A stretch of DNA of 64,000 nucleotides from CAZIKF01 sp964539825 (GTDB taxonomy: Bacteria; Muiribacteriota; UBA6191): contig CAZIKF010000016.1 of the NCBI GenBank assembly GCA_964539825.1, forward strand, positions 1 through 64,000. The letters run 5' to 3'. Positions 8,151 to 17,289 of the stretch are shown here, one piece after another. The translations under genes and the position numbers were made by a program. The notes under the pieces are model-generated. The model did not search any database, had not been told where the DNA came from, and was given only the letters and a program-made list of their open reading frames with translations. Position 1 is the first letter of the stretch; each line of letters starts with the position of its first letter.

Positions 8151-10058
8151 TCAATATGCCCTTTCATCACGATCACAAAAGTAATTCCAAAGAGCACGGT
8201 TTAATACACGCAGTCCTCCCTTTTCAGGATAGGTGCCATCCAGGCATGCGGTATCAAGTTCCATACCCCTATTGTGGGAGCGGCGATGTTCTGTCACATC
8301 GGGATAAATCACCCTTACACTTCCCTCCCAATCCATATCCCGCGGGGTGACAAGATCTCCAATTTTTTGGGAGATCTCATCATAGGTGAAGAGATCATAA
8401 ATCTGGTCAACGAGATTTAGCGGGACGAACTCGGGATCAGCGTCAATTTTTTCCTGCTGCTCGTGAGTTGCGAGTTTAATCTCCTCGAGCCTTCCCTCAT
8501 ATCCACGCTGGTAAACAAGTGCGATGGCCGCGCGAAAGGCGATGAATTCACGCAATGTGGACATCTCAATTCCATATGGGCAGGGATATCGAATCTGCGG
8601 GCAACTCGATACCACAACTATCTCTCTTGCCCCGGCTCTTGCGAGAGTGCGAATGACATTTCGTTCGAGGGTGGTACCCTTCACCACTGAATCTTCTACC
8701 TCCAGAACCCGTTTTCCATAGTAGAGACGAGCGCTATCCTCAATGGAATCATAGGCCGTGGCTACCAGTTGATGACGGTCCTTCTTCTGGGAGATAAAGG
8801 TACGAATTTTATGGTCCTTGGTCAGGGTCTGTTCGAATCTTGGCCTGGTCATCAGAATCTTTTCCAGGCGCTGAGCATCCAGCTCTCCAGATTCTTTCAA
8901 ATTCAGAATTTCCTTAGCCTGCTGTCTGGCCTGGATGGAGAGAAGTTCTTCGTAGAGTCCGAGTGCGGCAGATAGAGAAGTATTGGGAACATAGCTAATC
9001 ACCGTATCGCTAAGATCTCCCAGGAGATGATGAACCTTTATAGCCAGATCTGCCCCAAGCCGCTTACGGGTATCATAGGTTCCGCGATTATTGGGTCGAT
9101 TAAAGTAAACCGGCTCGAACATGCATGGCCGCGATTCAACGCGATCTGAAAACTGCTCAAGTTGAATTCGTCCATCCGCCTTAACAATGAAAATATGACC
9201 CGGTGGAAGCTCCTGGATATCATCGTTGACCAGTCCCAGGGTCGAGAAAGTCGTAGCTATAGCGCTTGGTTCTGACGCAGCGATCACAAACTCTTCTGTT
9301 TTGGCATAAAACAGGGGACGTATTCCGAAAGGATCGCGGCAGAAGAATGAATCCCCATTTCCTACAATTCCTTCAATGGCATAGGCACCCTTCAATTGGC
9401 GATTCACCCTTCTCATGACATGCACAAGATCAAGATCAGAACTAATTTGGTCCATACTCTTGCCTGGACCTGCCAGCAGCTCGTGAGCAAGACTTAGAAA
9501 ATGGCCGAAGCTCTCCGCGAGAGTCTCCATGTCCGAAAGAGAAGTGGGAGCTTTACCCAGGCTGCGCATAAAGTCGCGCTGCTCCTTATTGTTGGCAAAA
9601 TTACCATTCATGGCTATGGCGATGCGACGGGTGGGCCAGGCATCCATTTTTTCAATGGGGTGTACATAGCGATAGTCCACCTGGCTGAGCATGGTTGAGT
9701 AAAGGACATGCCCGATCATCACCTGGCCGGCACGCTCATCAGCGATACACTTCCCGGTTAGATCCTTGTCCAACACTGACTTGTATAGATCCACAACCGG
9801 ATCCGCTGATATCATTTTGTCCTTGAAGAGATACTCGCTATCTGGACGGGAATGGTAAGGAATAAACGCGGTCGCTATGCCTGCGGCATCCTGTCCCCGG
9901 TTCCGTTGACGCAGGAGCATCAGATAAACGAGGTTTAGCAGAAAATAAGGGTCCGCATACTTTTCTGTATAGTACTCGGGATCCTTACGAAGCCTGATAT
10001 AGGCAATGCCGCAATGGTGCCCGATGGTATCTTCAGATGGCAGGGAATTTTCTTTCAC
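8151..10058 (-). CDS. purF: Amidophosphoribosyltransferase, long form with propeptide
   Basis: The protein catalyses the committed step, PRPP plus glutamine to phosphoribosylamine. The N-terminal glutaminase begins after a short propeptide with 'HHCGIAYIRL', whose Cys would be the nucleophile after cleavage. 'QRNRGQDAAGI' and 'CRDPFGIRPLFYA' follow. The phosphoribosyltransferase part has the PRPP loop 'VEDSVVKGTTL' and 'YPCPYGIEM'. At about 635 residues it is longer than E. coli PurF (505). It resembles the long 'CGVAMIRL' forms I know from Bacteroidetes. I favour the GTG start at 10058, with AAGGGA 10 bases upstream and a gap of only 4 bases after the purD stop. A TTG at 10079 would overlap purD. 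No Fe-S cysteine cluster is obvious. Confidence 0.94.
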   Translation of the reverse strand: MKENSLPSEDTIGHHCGIAYIRLRKDPEYYTEKYADPYFLLNLVYLMLLRQRNRGQDAAGIATAFIPYHSRPDSEYLFKDKMISADPVVDLYKSVLDKDLTGKCIADERAGQVMIGHVLYSTMLSQVDYRYVHPIEKMDAWPTRRIAIAMNGNFANNKEQRDFMRSLGKAPTSLSDMETLAESFGHFLSLAHELLAGPGKSMDQISSDLDLVHVMRRVNRQLKGAYAIEGIVGNGDSFFCRDPFGIRPLFYAKTEEFVIAASEPSAIATTFSTLGLVNDDIQELPPGHIFIVKADGRIQLEQFSDRVESRPCMFEPVYFNRPNNRGTYDTRKRLGADLAIKVHHLLGDLSDTVISYVPNTSLSAALGLYEELLSIQARQQAKEILNLKESGELDAQRLEKILMTRPRFEQTLTKDHKIRTFISQKKDRHQLVATAYDSIEDSARLYYGKRVLEVEDSVVKGTTLERNVIRTLARAGAREIVVVSSCPQIRYPCPYGIEMSTLREFIAFRAAIALVYQRGYEGRLEEIKLATHEQQEKIDADPEFVPLNLVDQIYDLFTYDEISQKIGDLVTPRDMDWEGSVRVIYPDVTEHRRSHNRGMELDTACLDGTYPEKGGLRVLNRALWNYFCDRDERAY

Positions 10059-10062
10059 AGGT

Positions 10063-11349
10063 CTAAATTCCCTTCGCAATATCCGAGCGATACATCATGC
10101 CCTCAAAATAAAGCTTTTCAGAATCCAGGAAGTCATAGACTTTTTTTCTGGCCTGCTGCAGGTCAGTTCCCGTTCCCACCAGGTTCAAGACTCTACCGCC
10201 TGAGGTATAAACATCCTCTCCCATTCTCCTGGTCCCCGCATGAAAGAGGCACAACTCTTCGGGAAGACTCTTAAGACCGGAGATGAGCTTTCCCCTTTCA
10301 TAGGAACCTGGATACCCATCCGATGCCAGGACCACGCCCACACATTGGTTAGAAATCCACTCCAGCGGCCCCGGATTCTCACCCATCGCGACAGCACAAA
10401 GGGTCTCCTGTAGGTTAGATTTAAGACGGGGTGCCAGTACCTGAATCTCCGGGTCTCCAAAACGGCAGTTGATTTCAACCACACTGCTCTTTTCATCCTC
10501 TAACATCAGCCCCACATACAAGACGCCTATATAGGGGATTCCCAGCCTTTTTAATCCCTCCACCACAGGACGGGCGATGGTTTGGGTGATTTCAGTCACC
10601 CGCTGATCGTCAAGCAAGGGGTTCTCACTAAAGGCACCCATTCCCCCGGTATTGGGTCCGCGATCACCATCATAGGCCCGCTTATGATCGCGGGCCGAAC
10701 TCATGGGAATGAGGATGTCATTGTTTGAGTTGACCAGGTAAAACAAGGAAGCCTCTTCCCCGGCGAGAAACTTCTCCACCAGTACTCCGCTCCTGCCCGA
10801 ACCGCCATAAGCCCCTGAACCCAGGTCAGCGACAAATTTCTCAGCGGCGGCAAAATCACCTTCCTCTCCCTTCAATACCAGAACTCCCTTTCCCGCTGCC
10901 AGCCCATTGGCCTTAATTACAGCTGGAAAACCCCTCTCGTTTAGAAAAGAAGGAATCTGCGAAATTTCCGAGTAGGGAAAGAATTGATAGGAGGCAGTAG
11001 GAACCTTGAAAATCTCCATGACTTCCTTGGTGAAGAGTTTTTCGCTTTCAAGTCGAGCACCAGCCTGAGAAGGACCAAAGGTCGTAATTCCTTTGCTTCT
11101 GGAAAGATCCGCCAGTCCCTCATCGAGATCCGCTTCGGGTCCCCCGATGAGAAGATCAATTTCCCTGCGCTTACACTCATCTACGATGGAAGTTATGGAA
11201 TCTGCCGCTAAATTCTCACCCAGTTCGACAGTTCCCCCGTTTCCCGGAAAAAGAAAGAGTTCAGTCCGGGGATTTTGCCGGTGGATGGTATCCGCGATGG
11301 TGTGCTCTCTCCCTCCGAAGCCGTTCTTTCCAACAATAGCAATCTTCAT
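10063..11349 (-). CDS. purD: Phosphoribosylamine-glycine ligase
   Basis: The 428-residue ATP-grasp enzyme joins glycine to phosphoribosylamine. It has the N-terminal 'KIAIVGKNGFGGREHTIA' block, 'GPEADLDEGLAD', 'PAVIKANGLAAGKGVLV', 'DHKRAYDGDRGPNTGGMGAFSE' split around the metal site, and 'VEINCRFGDPEIQVLAPRL'. The usual 'N-x-RFGDPE' is kept, with C in place of V. Length is normal for the family and there is no sign of internal duplication, unlike several neighbours. The ATG overlaps the purB stop (TGATG), which indicates translational coupling. Confidence 0.96.
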   Translation of the reverse strand: MKIAIVGKNGFGGREHTIADTIHRQNPRTELFLFPGNGGTVELGENLAADSITSIVDECKRREIDLLIGGPEADLDEGLADLSRSKGITTFGPSQAGARLESEKLFTKEVMEIFKVPTASYQFFPYSEISQIPSFLNERGFPAVIKANGLAAGKGVLVLKGEEGDFAAAEKFVADLGSGAYGGSGRSGVLVEKFLAGEEASLFYLVNSNNDILIPMSSARDHKRAYDGDRGPNTGGMGAFSENPLLDDQRVTEITQTIARPVVEGLKRLGIPYIGVLYVGLMLEDEKSSVVEINCRFGDPEIQVLAPRLKSNLQETLCAVAMGENPGPLEWISNQCVGVVLASDGYPGSYERGKLISGLKSLPEELCLFHAGTRRMGEDVYTSGGRVLNLVGTGTDLQQARKKVYDFLDSEKLYFEGMMYRSDIAKGI

Positions 11350-13259
11350 CAGACCTCTACCTTCTCAAATGATGTCCTGTTTTGAATGTTCTGAAGCCGG
11401 GGCTGGAACTCTTCCCTGCAAAACTCCAAGACCTGTTCAACAGATCTTCCCACAAGGACCTGAAGATCGAAATCGGAAGTGCTGCTCAGCTCAGAAGTAT
11501 TGAATCCCTGCTCAGTCAAAATCTCCAGGAAAGGATTTTCATTTCCTTTCTCAATGCTCTTTCTAGACTGCAGCATGGCCCGCCTCATAACTTCATGTAC
11601 TTCCTGCCTGTCAGCCCCGGACTGTACTGAGTCCATCAGAATTCGTTCGGATGCCAGGAAGGGAATTTTTTCCCTCAGGTGTTTGCTCACCAGCCCTTCA
11701 TGAATCGCAAATCCACCTTCGCTCATTGGCTCTGCCTCCGCGAAGATAGAGTGAATCAACCTCAGTACACTCTCGGTACATAACAGGGCATCGTCGGGTT
11801 TAAGCTGGAATGGATACAAGCCCCATTTCAAACGAGCCAGGCCGTTGATCCGTTCGCTTTTCATCGGATTTTTCTTATAGGCCATCGCGGAAGATCCGAT
11901 CTGATCCGCACCGAAGGGTTCATTGAGTTCCTCATCGTGCTGCAGTAAACGTAGATCAAGGGCAATCTTATGCGCACCGATCATCCATTGATTTAAAAGA
12001 CTCTCCACCCGGAAAGCAGCCATCTGCTCATCGCAAGACGCGCCAAGCAGTCCACTGGATTCCCATTGCTCGAATAGTTCCTGGGTTAGAATGAGTTGAT
12101 AGGACCACAGGCAGACCCGTTTGCCATAGGTGGTGGGCTGGGCGATCTGGTAGTGGGTAAAACCCAGGCAGGCAAGATCCCTTGTTTTCATTGCCAGATC
12201 CTCAAACGCCTCAAGAGATCCATAGAGAAGAGTCTTGAGATAATCTAAAGCGGCCAGTCTCTTGGAAGTGAGAAGCTTATCCGAAGTTTCCCTGAACTGC
12301 GCCTTTGAAACAGACGTCAAACAAAGTCCCACCAATTGATCACAGGTTAAAAAGGCTTCATAAAACAGAATTCTTCTGGTTGAAGAATCATCAAGACTGC
12401 GTTCAATCCACTGGTTCGCCGCCATTTCACAGCAACTTTGAGCCAGTCGCTCCAATTCCATGTTGAGCCGGGCGAATTCAGGAAAATGGCCAAAAAACCT
12501 GTCCAAGACGGTACCTATGCGCTGCAAGAGTGATAAGACCTGGTAGTCAACGACGCGCGGATAGGTCTGAGAAGTGATCGTAAGAGTGTTCTCAAATCCC
12601 AGTGCCTGGGCTAACTGCCGGTCCAGCAGACGAACCTTTTCATGATCCCCACCAAAGAGTTGCAGATAACTGGCCTGGGTTCCCGTGGTCCCTTTGGCTC
12701 CCCTGGCCTTCATAGTAGAGAATTGGACTTTCAAATCAGTGCAAATCTCATCCAACAGATTGGGGGCCGAGGAATCTGACATCAGCCCCTGGGGAAGGAC
12801 CTTTTTCAGCTCCTGAATTCTTTCCATCAGGAGAGTTAAGGCGGACCTTATGCTTATTAGTTCCTGGTTATCGGTGACCAGGCAGCTTGTACCCCCGGCA
12901 TGCAGAAGTGATCCGGCACCCGGACATCTGGCTTCTACTTTCTCACGAAATTCACGCAACGCAGCCATGACATCATGCCTGGTCTCGCTCTCAATTTTAC
13001 GAACCCTTTCAAGATCCAAGTCTTCCTGGCTATCCTCCATAGCCTGGATATGTGCTGGTTCAATGTTCAGTCCCAGGGAAGCCTGCTCCCTGGCAAGGGT
13101 TACCCATATTCTCCGCCAACCCAGAAGGCGTGCGCGCGAGCTAAAGATTTCTTTCATTCCCGCTGATGCATGAGGAAAATCAATATCCTGGCAGTTGATT
13201 CCCAGGATGGATCGAAGTTGCTCTGAGCTATAGCGAGAGTAAAGGGGGTGATTTCTCAT
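11349..13259 (-). CDS. purB: Adenylosuccinate lyase, enlarged with rearranged motif order
   Basis: The enzyme would cleave SAICAR and adenylosuccinate. It resembles the eukaryotic-type lyase, not the common bacterial PurB, but has about 636 residues against about 484. Motifs (numbered from the start chosen here) are 'TRHDVMA' 93-99, 'HAGGTSC' 120-126, 'KGTTGTQAS' 189-197, 'QTYPRVVD' 231-238, 'QWIERSLDDSSTRR' 283-296, 'FTHYQIAQPTT' 367-377, 'GSSAMAYKKNP' 455-465 and 'PFLASERILM' 533-542. In the human enzyme the order is TRHD, HLGATSC, THFQPAQ, KGTTGTQAS, QTY, GSSAM, QWFERTLDDS. The best reading is a tandem duplication of the central helical domain, with each copy keeping a different half of the motifs. 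The start is the ATG at 13259, 4 bases after the purC stop; upstream codons overlap purC. Confidence 0.9.
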   Translation of the reverse strand: MRNHPLYSRYSSEQLRSILGINCQDIDFPHASAGMKEIFSSRARLLGWRRIWVTLAREQASLGLNIEPAHIQAMEDSQEDLDLERVRKIESETRHDVMAALREFREKVEARCPGAGSLLHAGGTSCLVTDNQELISIRSALTLLMERIQELKKVLPQGLMSDSSAPNLLDEICTDLKVQFSTMKARGAKGTTGTQASYLQLFGGDHEKVRLLDRQLAQALGFENTLTITSQTYPRVVDYQVLSLLQRIGTVLDRFFGHFPEFARLNMELERLAQSCCEMAANQWIERSLDDSSTRRILFYEAFLTCDQLVGLCLTSVSKAQFRETSDKLLTSKRLAALDYLKTLLYGSLEAFEDLAMKTRDLACLGFTHYQIAQPTTYGKRVCLWSYQLILTQELFEQWESSGLLGASCDEQMAAFRVESLLNQWMIGAHKIALDLRLLQHDEELNEPFGADQIGSSAMAYKKNPMKSERINGLARLKWGLYPFQLKPDDALLCTESVLRLIHSIFAEAEPMSEGGFAIHEGLVSKHLREKIPFLASERILMDSVQSGADRQEVHEVMRRAMLQSRKSIEKGNENPFLEILTEQGFNTSELSSTSDFDLQVLVGRSVEQVLEFCREEFQPRLQNIQNRTSFEKVEV

Positions 13260-13263
13260 ATTC

Positions 13264-14364
13264 TCAGGTGATTTTGCCTTCCATATAGTTTTCGCAGGCC
13301 CATTGTTTATATTCCACTGTAGACTTTTCCAGCGGTGGCGCATCTCGAAGCATGGCTGGACACCAGAGGTTTCTGAGCCCGCCGAACATCGCTACTGCCA
13401 GTTCATTGAGCCTGGATGGAACCTGGGGTGCTTTGGGATAATCCCTGGGCCTGGCACCCTTTTGCTGAGCTTCGCTCAGTGCTTTTACCCAGTCCGGATG
13501 AGCCGCGCTATAGTGATCGCGGAAAATTTGCTTGGAAACATTCACAAATGCTTCCGGATTATGGTTTTTCCCGGGTACAAAAATTTCCATGCTGTCGCGA
13601 AATTCATCGAGAGATTTGAAGGATCGGCCAACGTAAGCACTGGTTAGTTCATCGATGGCCAGGGGAATATCTGCGAGTACCAATTCTCCCTTGGCGTCCA
13701 GCGCCCATTCCAACTTGAAGTCATTGATGATCAGTCCGCAGTTGGAACCTTTTTTCAAGGCATAGGCACCTATCATTCTTGCGAAGAGATCAATTCGATT
13801 AAAAATCTCCACCGACTCCTTACACAAGATTCGAAGCTCTTCCCAACCCAGGTATTCGTCCACTGCCCGATACTTCGTGCTGCCCTCCACAAACATACGG
13901 GGAAGAATGACGGGATAAGAGCCCGGCATCTCATTAAGCCCCAGGCTCTGGGGAAAGAGGGACTCATTTTTCAGCCTCTTACATGCCGATGAGGTCTCCG
14001 TAACAAGATTTCTGACGATGCACTCAAGAGGGATCATACGACAGGCCCGGACCTCTGAGAGGTCTACGTGATCAGGATTGAGAGTCTGCACACTCGCGAC
14101 CATCATGGCATTCTTGGAAACCCTTTCGCGAAAGAGAGTACGGATACCAAGCTGTTCAATCTCGCGAAAGCTTTCAACAGCCATAGTACAGAGATCTTCC
14201 CCCTTAAAAGAAGTCTCAAAGGGAAGCTGTCCGTAGTCCTTCACAGAACTGAAATCAGTAAATTCGAAAATGGCTTCACCCATGCGGGTCTCCGTAGCCG
14301 GATTTACCTGTCTCACGCGCTTCACGCTGCCTTCGTAAATTACGGGATACCGTTCAAGGTTCAC
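13264..14364 (-). CDS. purC: SAICAR synthetase
   Basis: The protein condenses CAIR with aspartate using ATP. Recognisable blocks are 'VIYEGSVKRVRQV', 'FEFTDFSSVKDYGQLPFE', 'RMIPLECIVRN', 'FVEGSTKYRAVDEYLGWEE', 'NCGLIINDFKLEWAL' and 'VLADIP'. Motif order is normal. At 366 residues it is longer than E. coli PurC (237), with insertions in the N-terminal half and a C-terminal extension of about 90 residues. The N-terminal version resembles the 'YEGSVKN..FEFSD..SVFDWG' type found in some delta-proteobacteria and spirochaetes. The start is the GTG at 14364, which overlaps the preceding stop (GTGA) and has AAGGAG 7 bases upstream. Confidence 0.9.
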   Translation of the reverse strand: MNLERYPVIYEGSVKRVRQVNPATETRMGEAIFEFTDFSSVKDYGQLPFETSFKGEDLCTMAVESFREIEQLGIRTLFRERVSKNAMMVASVQTLNPDHVDLSEVRACRMIPLECIVRNLVTETSSACKRLKNESLFPQSLGLNEMPGSYPVILPRMFVEGSTKYRAVDEYLGWEELRILCKESVEIFNRIDLFARMIGAYALKKGSNCGLIINDFKLEWALDAKGELVLADIPLAIDELTSAYVGRSFKSLDEFRDSMEIFVPGKNHNPEAFVNVSKQIFRDHYSAAHPDWVKALSEAQQKGARPRDYPKAPQVPSRLNELAVAMFGGLRNLWCPAMLRDAPPLEKSTVEYKQWACENYMEGKIT

Positions 14365-15410
14365 GCCTCGCTCCTTTCCAAACCCACCAGGGGCTGCATA
14401 ATACTTTCCTGAGTCTTCGCATGGCGCTTCTTCCACATAGAACCAAAGAGATTTTGATCACTTAGAATACGACACACTAAAAGAGCCGCGTTTTCATAGG
14501 CTCCCACTCCTACGCTGACTGTATTGTCCAACCCGCGCAAAACTTCAAGATGCTGACTCCAGGTCCCATCCATAGCCCCCCGTGGAGGACAGTACACAAC
14601 GGGGTTACCCCGTTGATCAATTTGTTGAATCTGCCCGGTTTTTAACGGACCAATATAGAGGATTGGATCGTCTGTGAGAGGCAAAGAATCAGCCTGGAAA
14701 GAGCCATTGACCGCAACAGACTCCAACTCCCGTCCAAAGTCAGAAAGTATGGAGCTTAGCAAACGAGCACCCTGGCCTGAACGATCACACTCAGCATCGA
14801 AGAGAATATGCGCGATTGGCGGTTTCTTAGCGATAGAAATTAGAAATCGAAGGGCTGTATCTGAACGTGAGATTCCGGTGGCTGGCCTGGGTTCGCACCA
14901 GGAAGGATTTTCCGTTACGGAAATGTGGGAACTCAACCCCATGGAGATGGAGTCGGCTGCAGGTACACAAATCGTCGGAATCCAATTCCGGTTCCCATAA
15001 AGCCAACTCTGGGTCTCACTGACCAGGGATGGGTTCCAGAGACCGGGAAAGAACTCCAGCTCTTTTGGAGACGATTTCAAGAAATCCTCAAACTCTTTGT
15101 AGTACAGAGAAATTTTAGAATGGTGGCGATTCCTATGCAGGGCTTCTTGGAGGGAAGCACCCAGAACCAGGGAATATCCTCCTGAATAGATAACAGCATC
15201 AAACTGTTCTTCGTTGAGGACTTCAGAGAGTAAAAATGGTGTGCGGTCAGCGGAACAGACGCGGTAACGGAAGGAAATCTTCAGATCCTTCATTTGGCCT
15301 TCAAGTTCAGCGGCACAACTGTGTAATTTCTGAACCAGAAGGGTGGGTTGGTCTCCCTCGAGCAGATCCCGTCTTGAACCAGTCAAAACCAATATTTTCT
15401 TTTCTTTCAT
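14361..15410 (-). CDS. Tandem PurE-like protein (divergent AIR carboxylase / N5-CAIR mutase family)
   Basis: The 349-residue protein occupies the place of purE in the operon. Residues 5-193 look like a divergent PurE: 'LTGSRRD' (for GSxSD), 'VCSADRTPFLL' (for VSAHRTP), 'ICVPAADSISMGLSSHISV' (for GVPxxxxxxGxDSLxSI) and 'PATGISRSDTALRFLISI' (for VATVxIGxxxAxNAALLAxxI). Residues 199-316 look like a second copy, ending in 'VVYCPPRGAMDG' and 'VSVGVGAYENAALLVCRIL'. The catalytic His of the SAHRTP motif is Asp55 in copy one and absent in copy two. The His of GAAHLPG is also absent. It could be an altered carboxylase/mutase or a non-catalytic partner. PurE proteins are normally about 165 residues. 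I recognise no purK here. The start follows guaA by 4 bases. Confidence 0.6.
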   Translation of the reverse strand: MKEKKILVLTGSRRDLLEGDQPTLLVQKLHSCAAELEGQMKDLKISFRYRVCSADRTPFLLSEVLNEEQFDAVIYSGGYSLVLGASLQEALHRNRHHSKISLYYKEFEDFLKSSPKELEFFPGLWNPSLVSETQSWLYGNRNWIPTICVPAADSISMGLSSHISVTENPSWCEPRPATGISRSDTALRFLISIAKKPPIAHILFDAECDRSGQGARLLSSILSDFGRELESVAVNGSFQADSLPLTDDPILYIGPLKTGQIQQIDQRGNPVVYCPPRGAMDGTWSQHLEVLRGLDNTVSVGVGAYENAALLVCRILSDQNLFGSMWKKRHAKTQESIMQPLVGLERSEA

Positions 15411-15414
15411 CTTC

Positions 15415-17289
15415 TTACTCCCAACAGGTCGTGGCGGGCGGTTTATCCGTCACATCCAACACGAAGCAGCCCACCTCGAAACGATCTAAAATCTCCTTAC
15501 CTAACTCCCTTAGGCTCTCCCAGGTAACCTGACCATCGCTGATCTCCCCCATTTCTCTTTCCTGGCAAACGCTGACCGGCGTAACGGTCATAAAATCAAG
15601 GGTTTTTACGGCTCTTAAAGCAACCGAGGGAAGCGATTTTTCGTAGGGATCAGCGCCAAAAAGCACAAAAATAGTCTGGGAGATGTTTTTCTCAAAACCC
15701 TTGTCGCGTAAAAAGCCTCTTCCAAAAAAGTCAATTTCCTCCAAAAGTTCCAGGTTTTTCCTATCAACTTTGGTCTCGGTTTTTGCAGCCGCTGAAATTT
15801 CCCTCGAACCGGCCTCTCCCAGGTCAAGGACAATGCGGTTCACGCAGTCAAAATCCGAGGGGACCTGGGCTGCGAGGGAGCGAATCTTAGTCCAATCATC
15901 CTCACCTCTGAGCAAGGCCGCGAATCGGTAGGTACGGGAATCCCCCTGTACACCAACGGTTTTAACGGGAAGCAGGGATCCTTCCATTCCACGCTCAGAG
16001 CAATAAGCGCGCAATCTTTCGTTTTCCTTGAAATACTCTTCTGTGAGCCAATCGGGATTTGAGCTGACAATTCGAATTGCCATACCAGGTCCAGGAAAAG
16101 GCTGGCGCTCTACAATAGACCGGGGAAGTCCCAGTTCCGCAGCAGCTTTGCGTACTTCATCCTTAAAAATCCACCGGGCGGGCTCTACAATCTGACCCCT
16201 TTGCTTGAGCTTTTCAATGAACTCACAACCTACATTATGATGTGATTTAATGGTATGAGCCTTCTTCCCTATCCCCTCGCCGCTCTCAATTAAATCAGTG
16301 TATAAGGTCCCCTGGGCCAGGACCGTAACCTCAGGATCAAGCCCGAGAGTTTCACAAGCTTCCTGCTGCAGCGTCCCAAACAGTTCTCCCACAGCTTTGC
16401 GCTTTGCCTCAGGCTCCTGAATGGATTCCAGAGTTTCGATGAATCGATCACGAGCCCGCATGACCAGAAGATTTTCAATTCCGGCTTCTTTAAGGCTGGA
16501 AATGACTTCTTCTGTCTCCCCTTTTCTCATCAGGGCGTCTATGTATACAGCATGAACTTCAATTCCTGGTGTCTTTCCCAGCAAGACAGTTACAAAAGTG
16601 GAATCCACACCACCGCTGACAAAGGAGAGCACCTTGCGGTCCCCCACACTTCCCTGGATTGAAAGTCGTGTTTGCTCAAGAAACCCGGACATTGTCCAAT
16701 CTCTCTCACACCCACAAATTCCTTTGAGAAAATTCTGCAGGATCTGTTGACCACCCTCACAATGACTTACTTCAGGATGAAACTGAACTCCATAGGCCTG
16801 GTTAGAGTCCCACTGCAGCCCGGCTACATGGCTGCCTGTTTTCGCTACTACTCTACCTGTATGGCCGACCTGATTCTCATCTACGCAATCTCCATGACTC
16901 ATCCACACGGACAATGTGGATGTCATACCCGCAAACAAATCCGATTCAGGATTAACCTCAAGATCGGTAGCCCCATACTCACCCCTGGAACCGGGGGGTA
17001 AAAAAGCCCCTCCAAGGCTCTGGTGGATCCACTGCATTCCATAACAGATCCCCAGAATGGGTATTCCAAGGTCCAGTATTCCTTGATCTGGTTTAGGAGC
17101 ACCTTCAGCTAGAACTGATTCTGGTCCCCCGGAAAGGATAATTCCTCTTGGCTTCTCGGCCCGAAGATCATGGGCTGAGATGTCGAAGGGACGAATCTCA
17201 CTGTACACACCCAAATCTCTGATTCTTCGGCAAATCAGCTGAGTATATTGCCCTCCAAAATCAAGAATGAGAATGCATGGATTTTTCAA
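15415..17289 (-). CDS. guaA: GMP synthase (glutamine-hydrolysing), large eukaryote-like form
   Basis: The 624-residue enzyme converts XMP to GMP. The N-terminal glutaminase has 'GICYGMQ' (Cys nucleophile), 'GVQFHPEVSH' and 'ILDFGGQYTQLI'. The ATP pyrophosphatase has the P-loop 'SFVSGGVDSTFV'. 'IKSHHNVG', 'RQPFPGPGMAIRI' and the C-terminal 'KPPATTCWE' (usual ending KPPATIEWE) follow. The extra length comes from a doubled C-terminal dimerisation region: 'KTVGVQGDSRTY' plus 'CVNRIVLDL', then 'ISQTIFVLFGADPYEKS' plus 'VKTLDFMTVTP'. This matches the layout of the human enzyme (693 residues) more than E. coli GuaA (525). The start appears to be TTG at 17289, with AAGGAA 8 bases upstream and a 29-base overlap with purN. 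Confidence 0.93.
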   Translation of the reverse strand: MKNPCILILDFGGQYTQLICRRIRDLGVYSEIRPFDISAHDLRAEKPRGIILSGGPESVLAEGAPKPDQGILDLGIPILGICYGMQWIHQSLGGAFLPPGSRGEYGATDLEVNPESDLFAGMTSTLSVWMSHGDCVDENQVGHTGRVVAKTGSHVAGLQWDSNQAYGVQFHPEVSHCEGGQQILQNFLKGICGCERDWTMSGFLEQTRLSIQGSVGDRKVLSFVSGGVDSTFVTVLLGKTPGIEVHAVYIDALMRKGETEEVISSLKEAGIENLLVMRARDRFIETLESIQEPEAKRKAVGELFGTLQQEACETLGLDPEVTVLAQGTLYTDLIESGEGIGKKAHTIKSHHNVGCEFIEKLKQRGQIVEPARWIFKDEVRKAAAELGLPRSIVERQPFPGPGMAIRIVSSNPDWLTEEYFKENERLRAYCSERGMEGSLLPVKTVGVQGDSRTYRFAALLRGEDDWTKIRSLAAQVPSDFDCVNRIVLDLGEAGSREISAAAKTETKVDRKNLELLEEIDFFGRGFLRDKGFEKNISQTIFVLFGADPYEKSLPSVALRAVKTLDFMTVTPVSVCQEREMGEISDGQVTWESLRELGKEILDRFEVGCFVLDVTDKPPATTCWE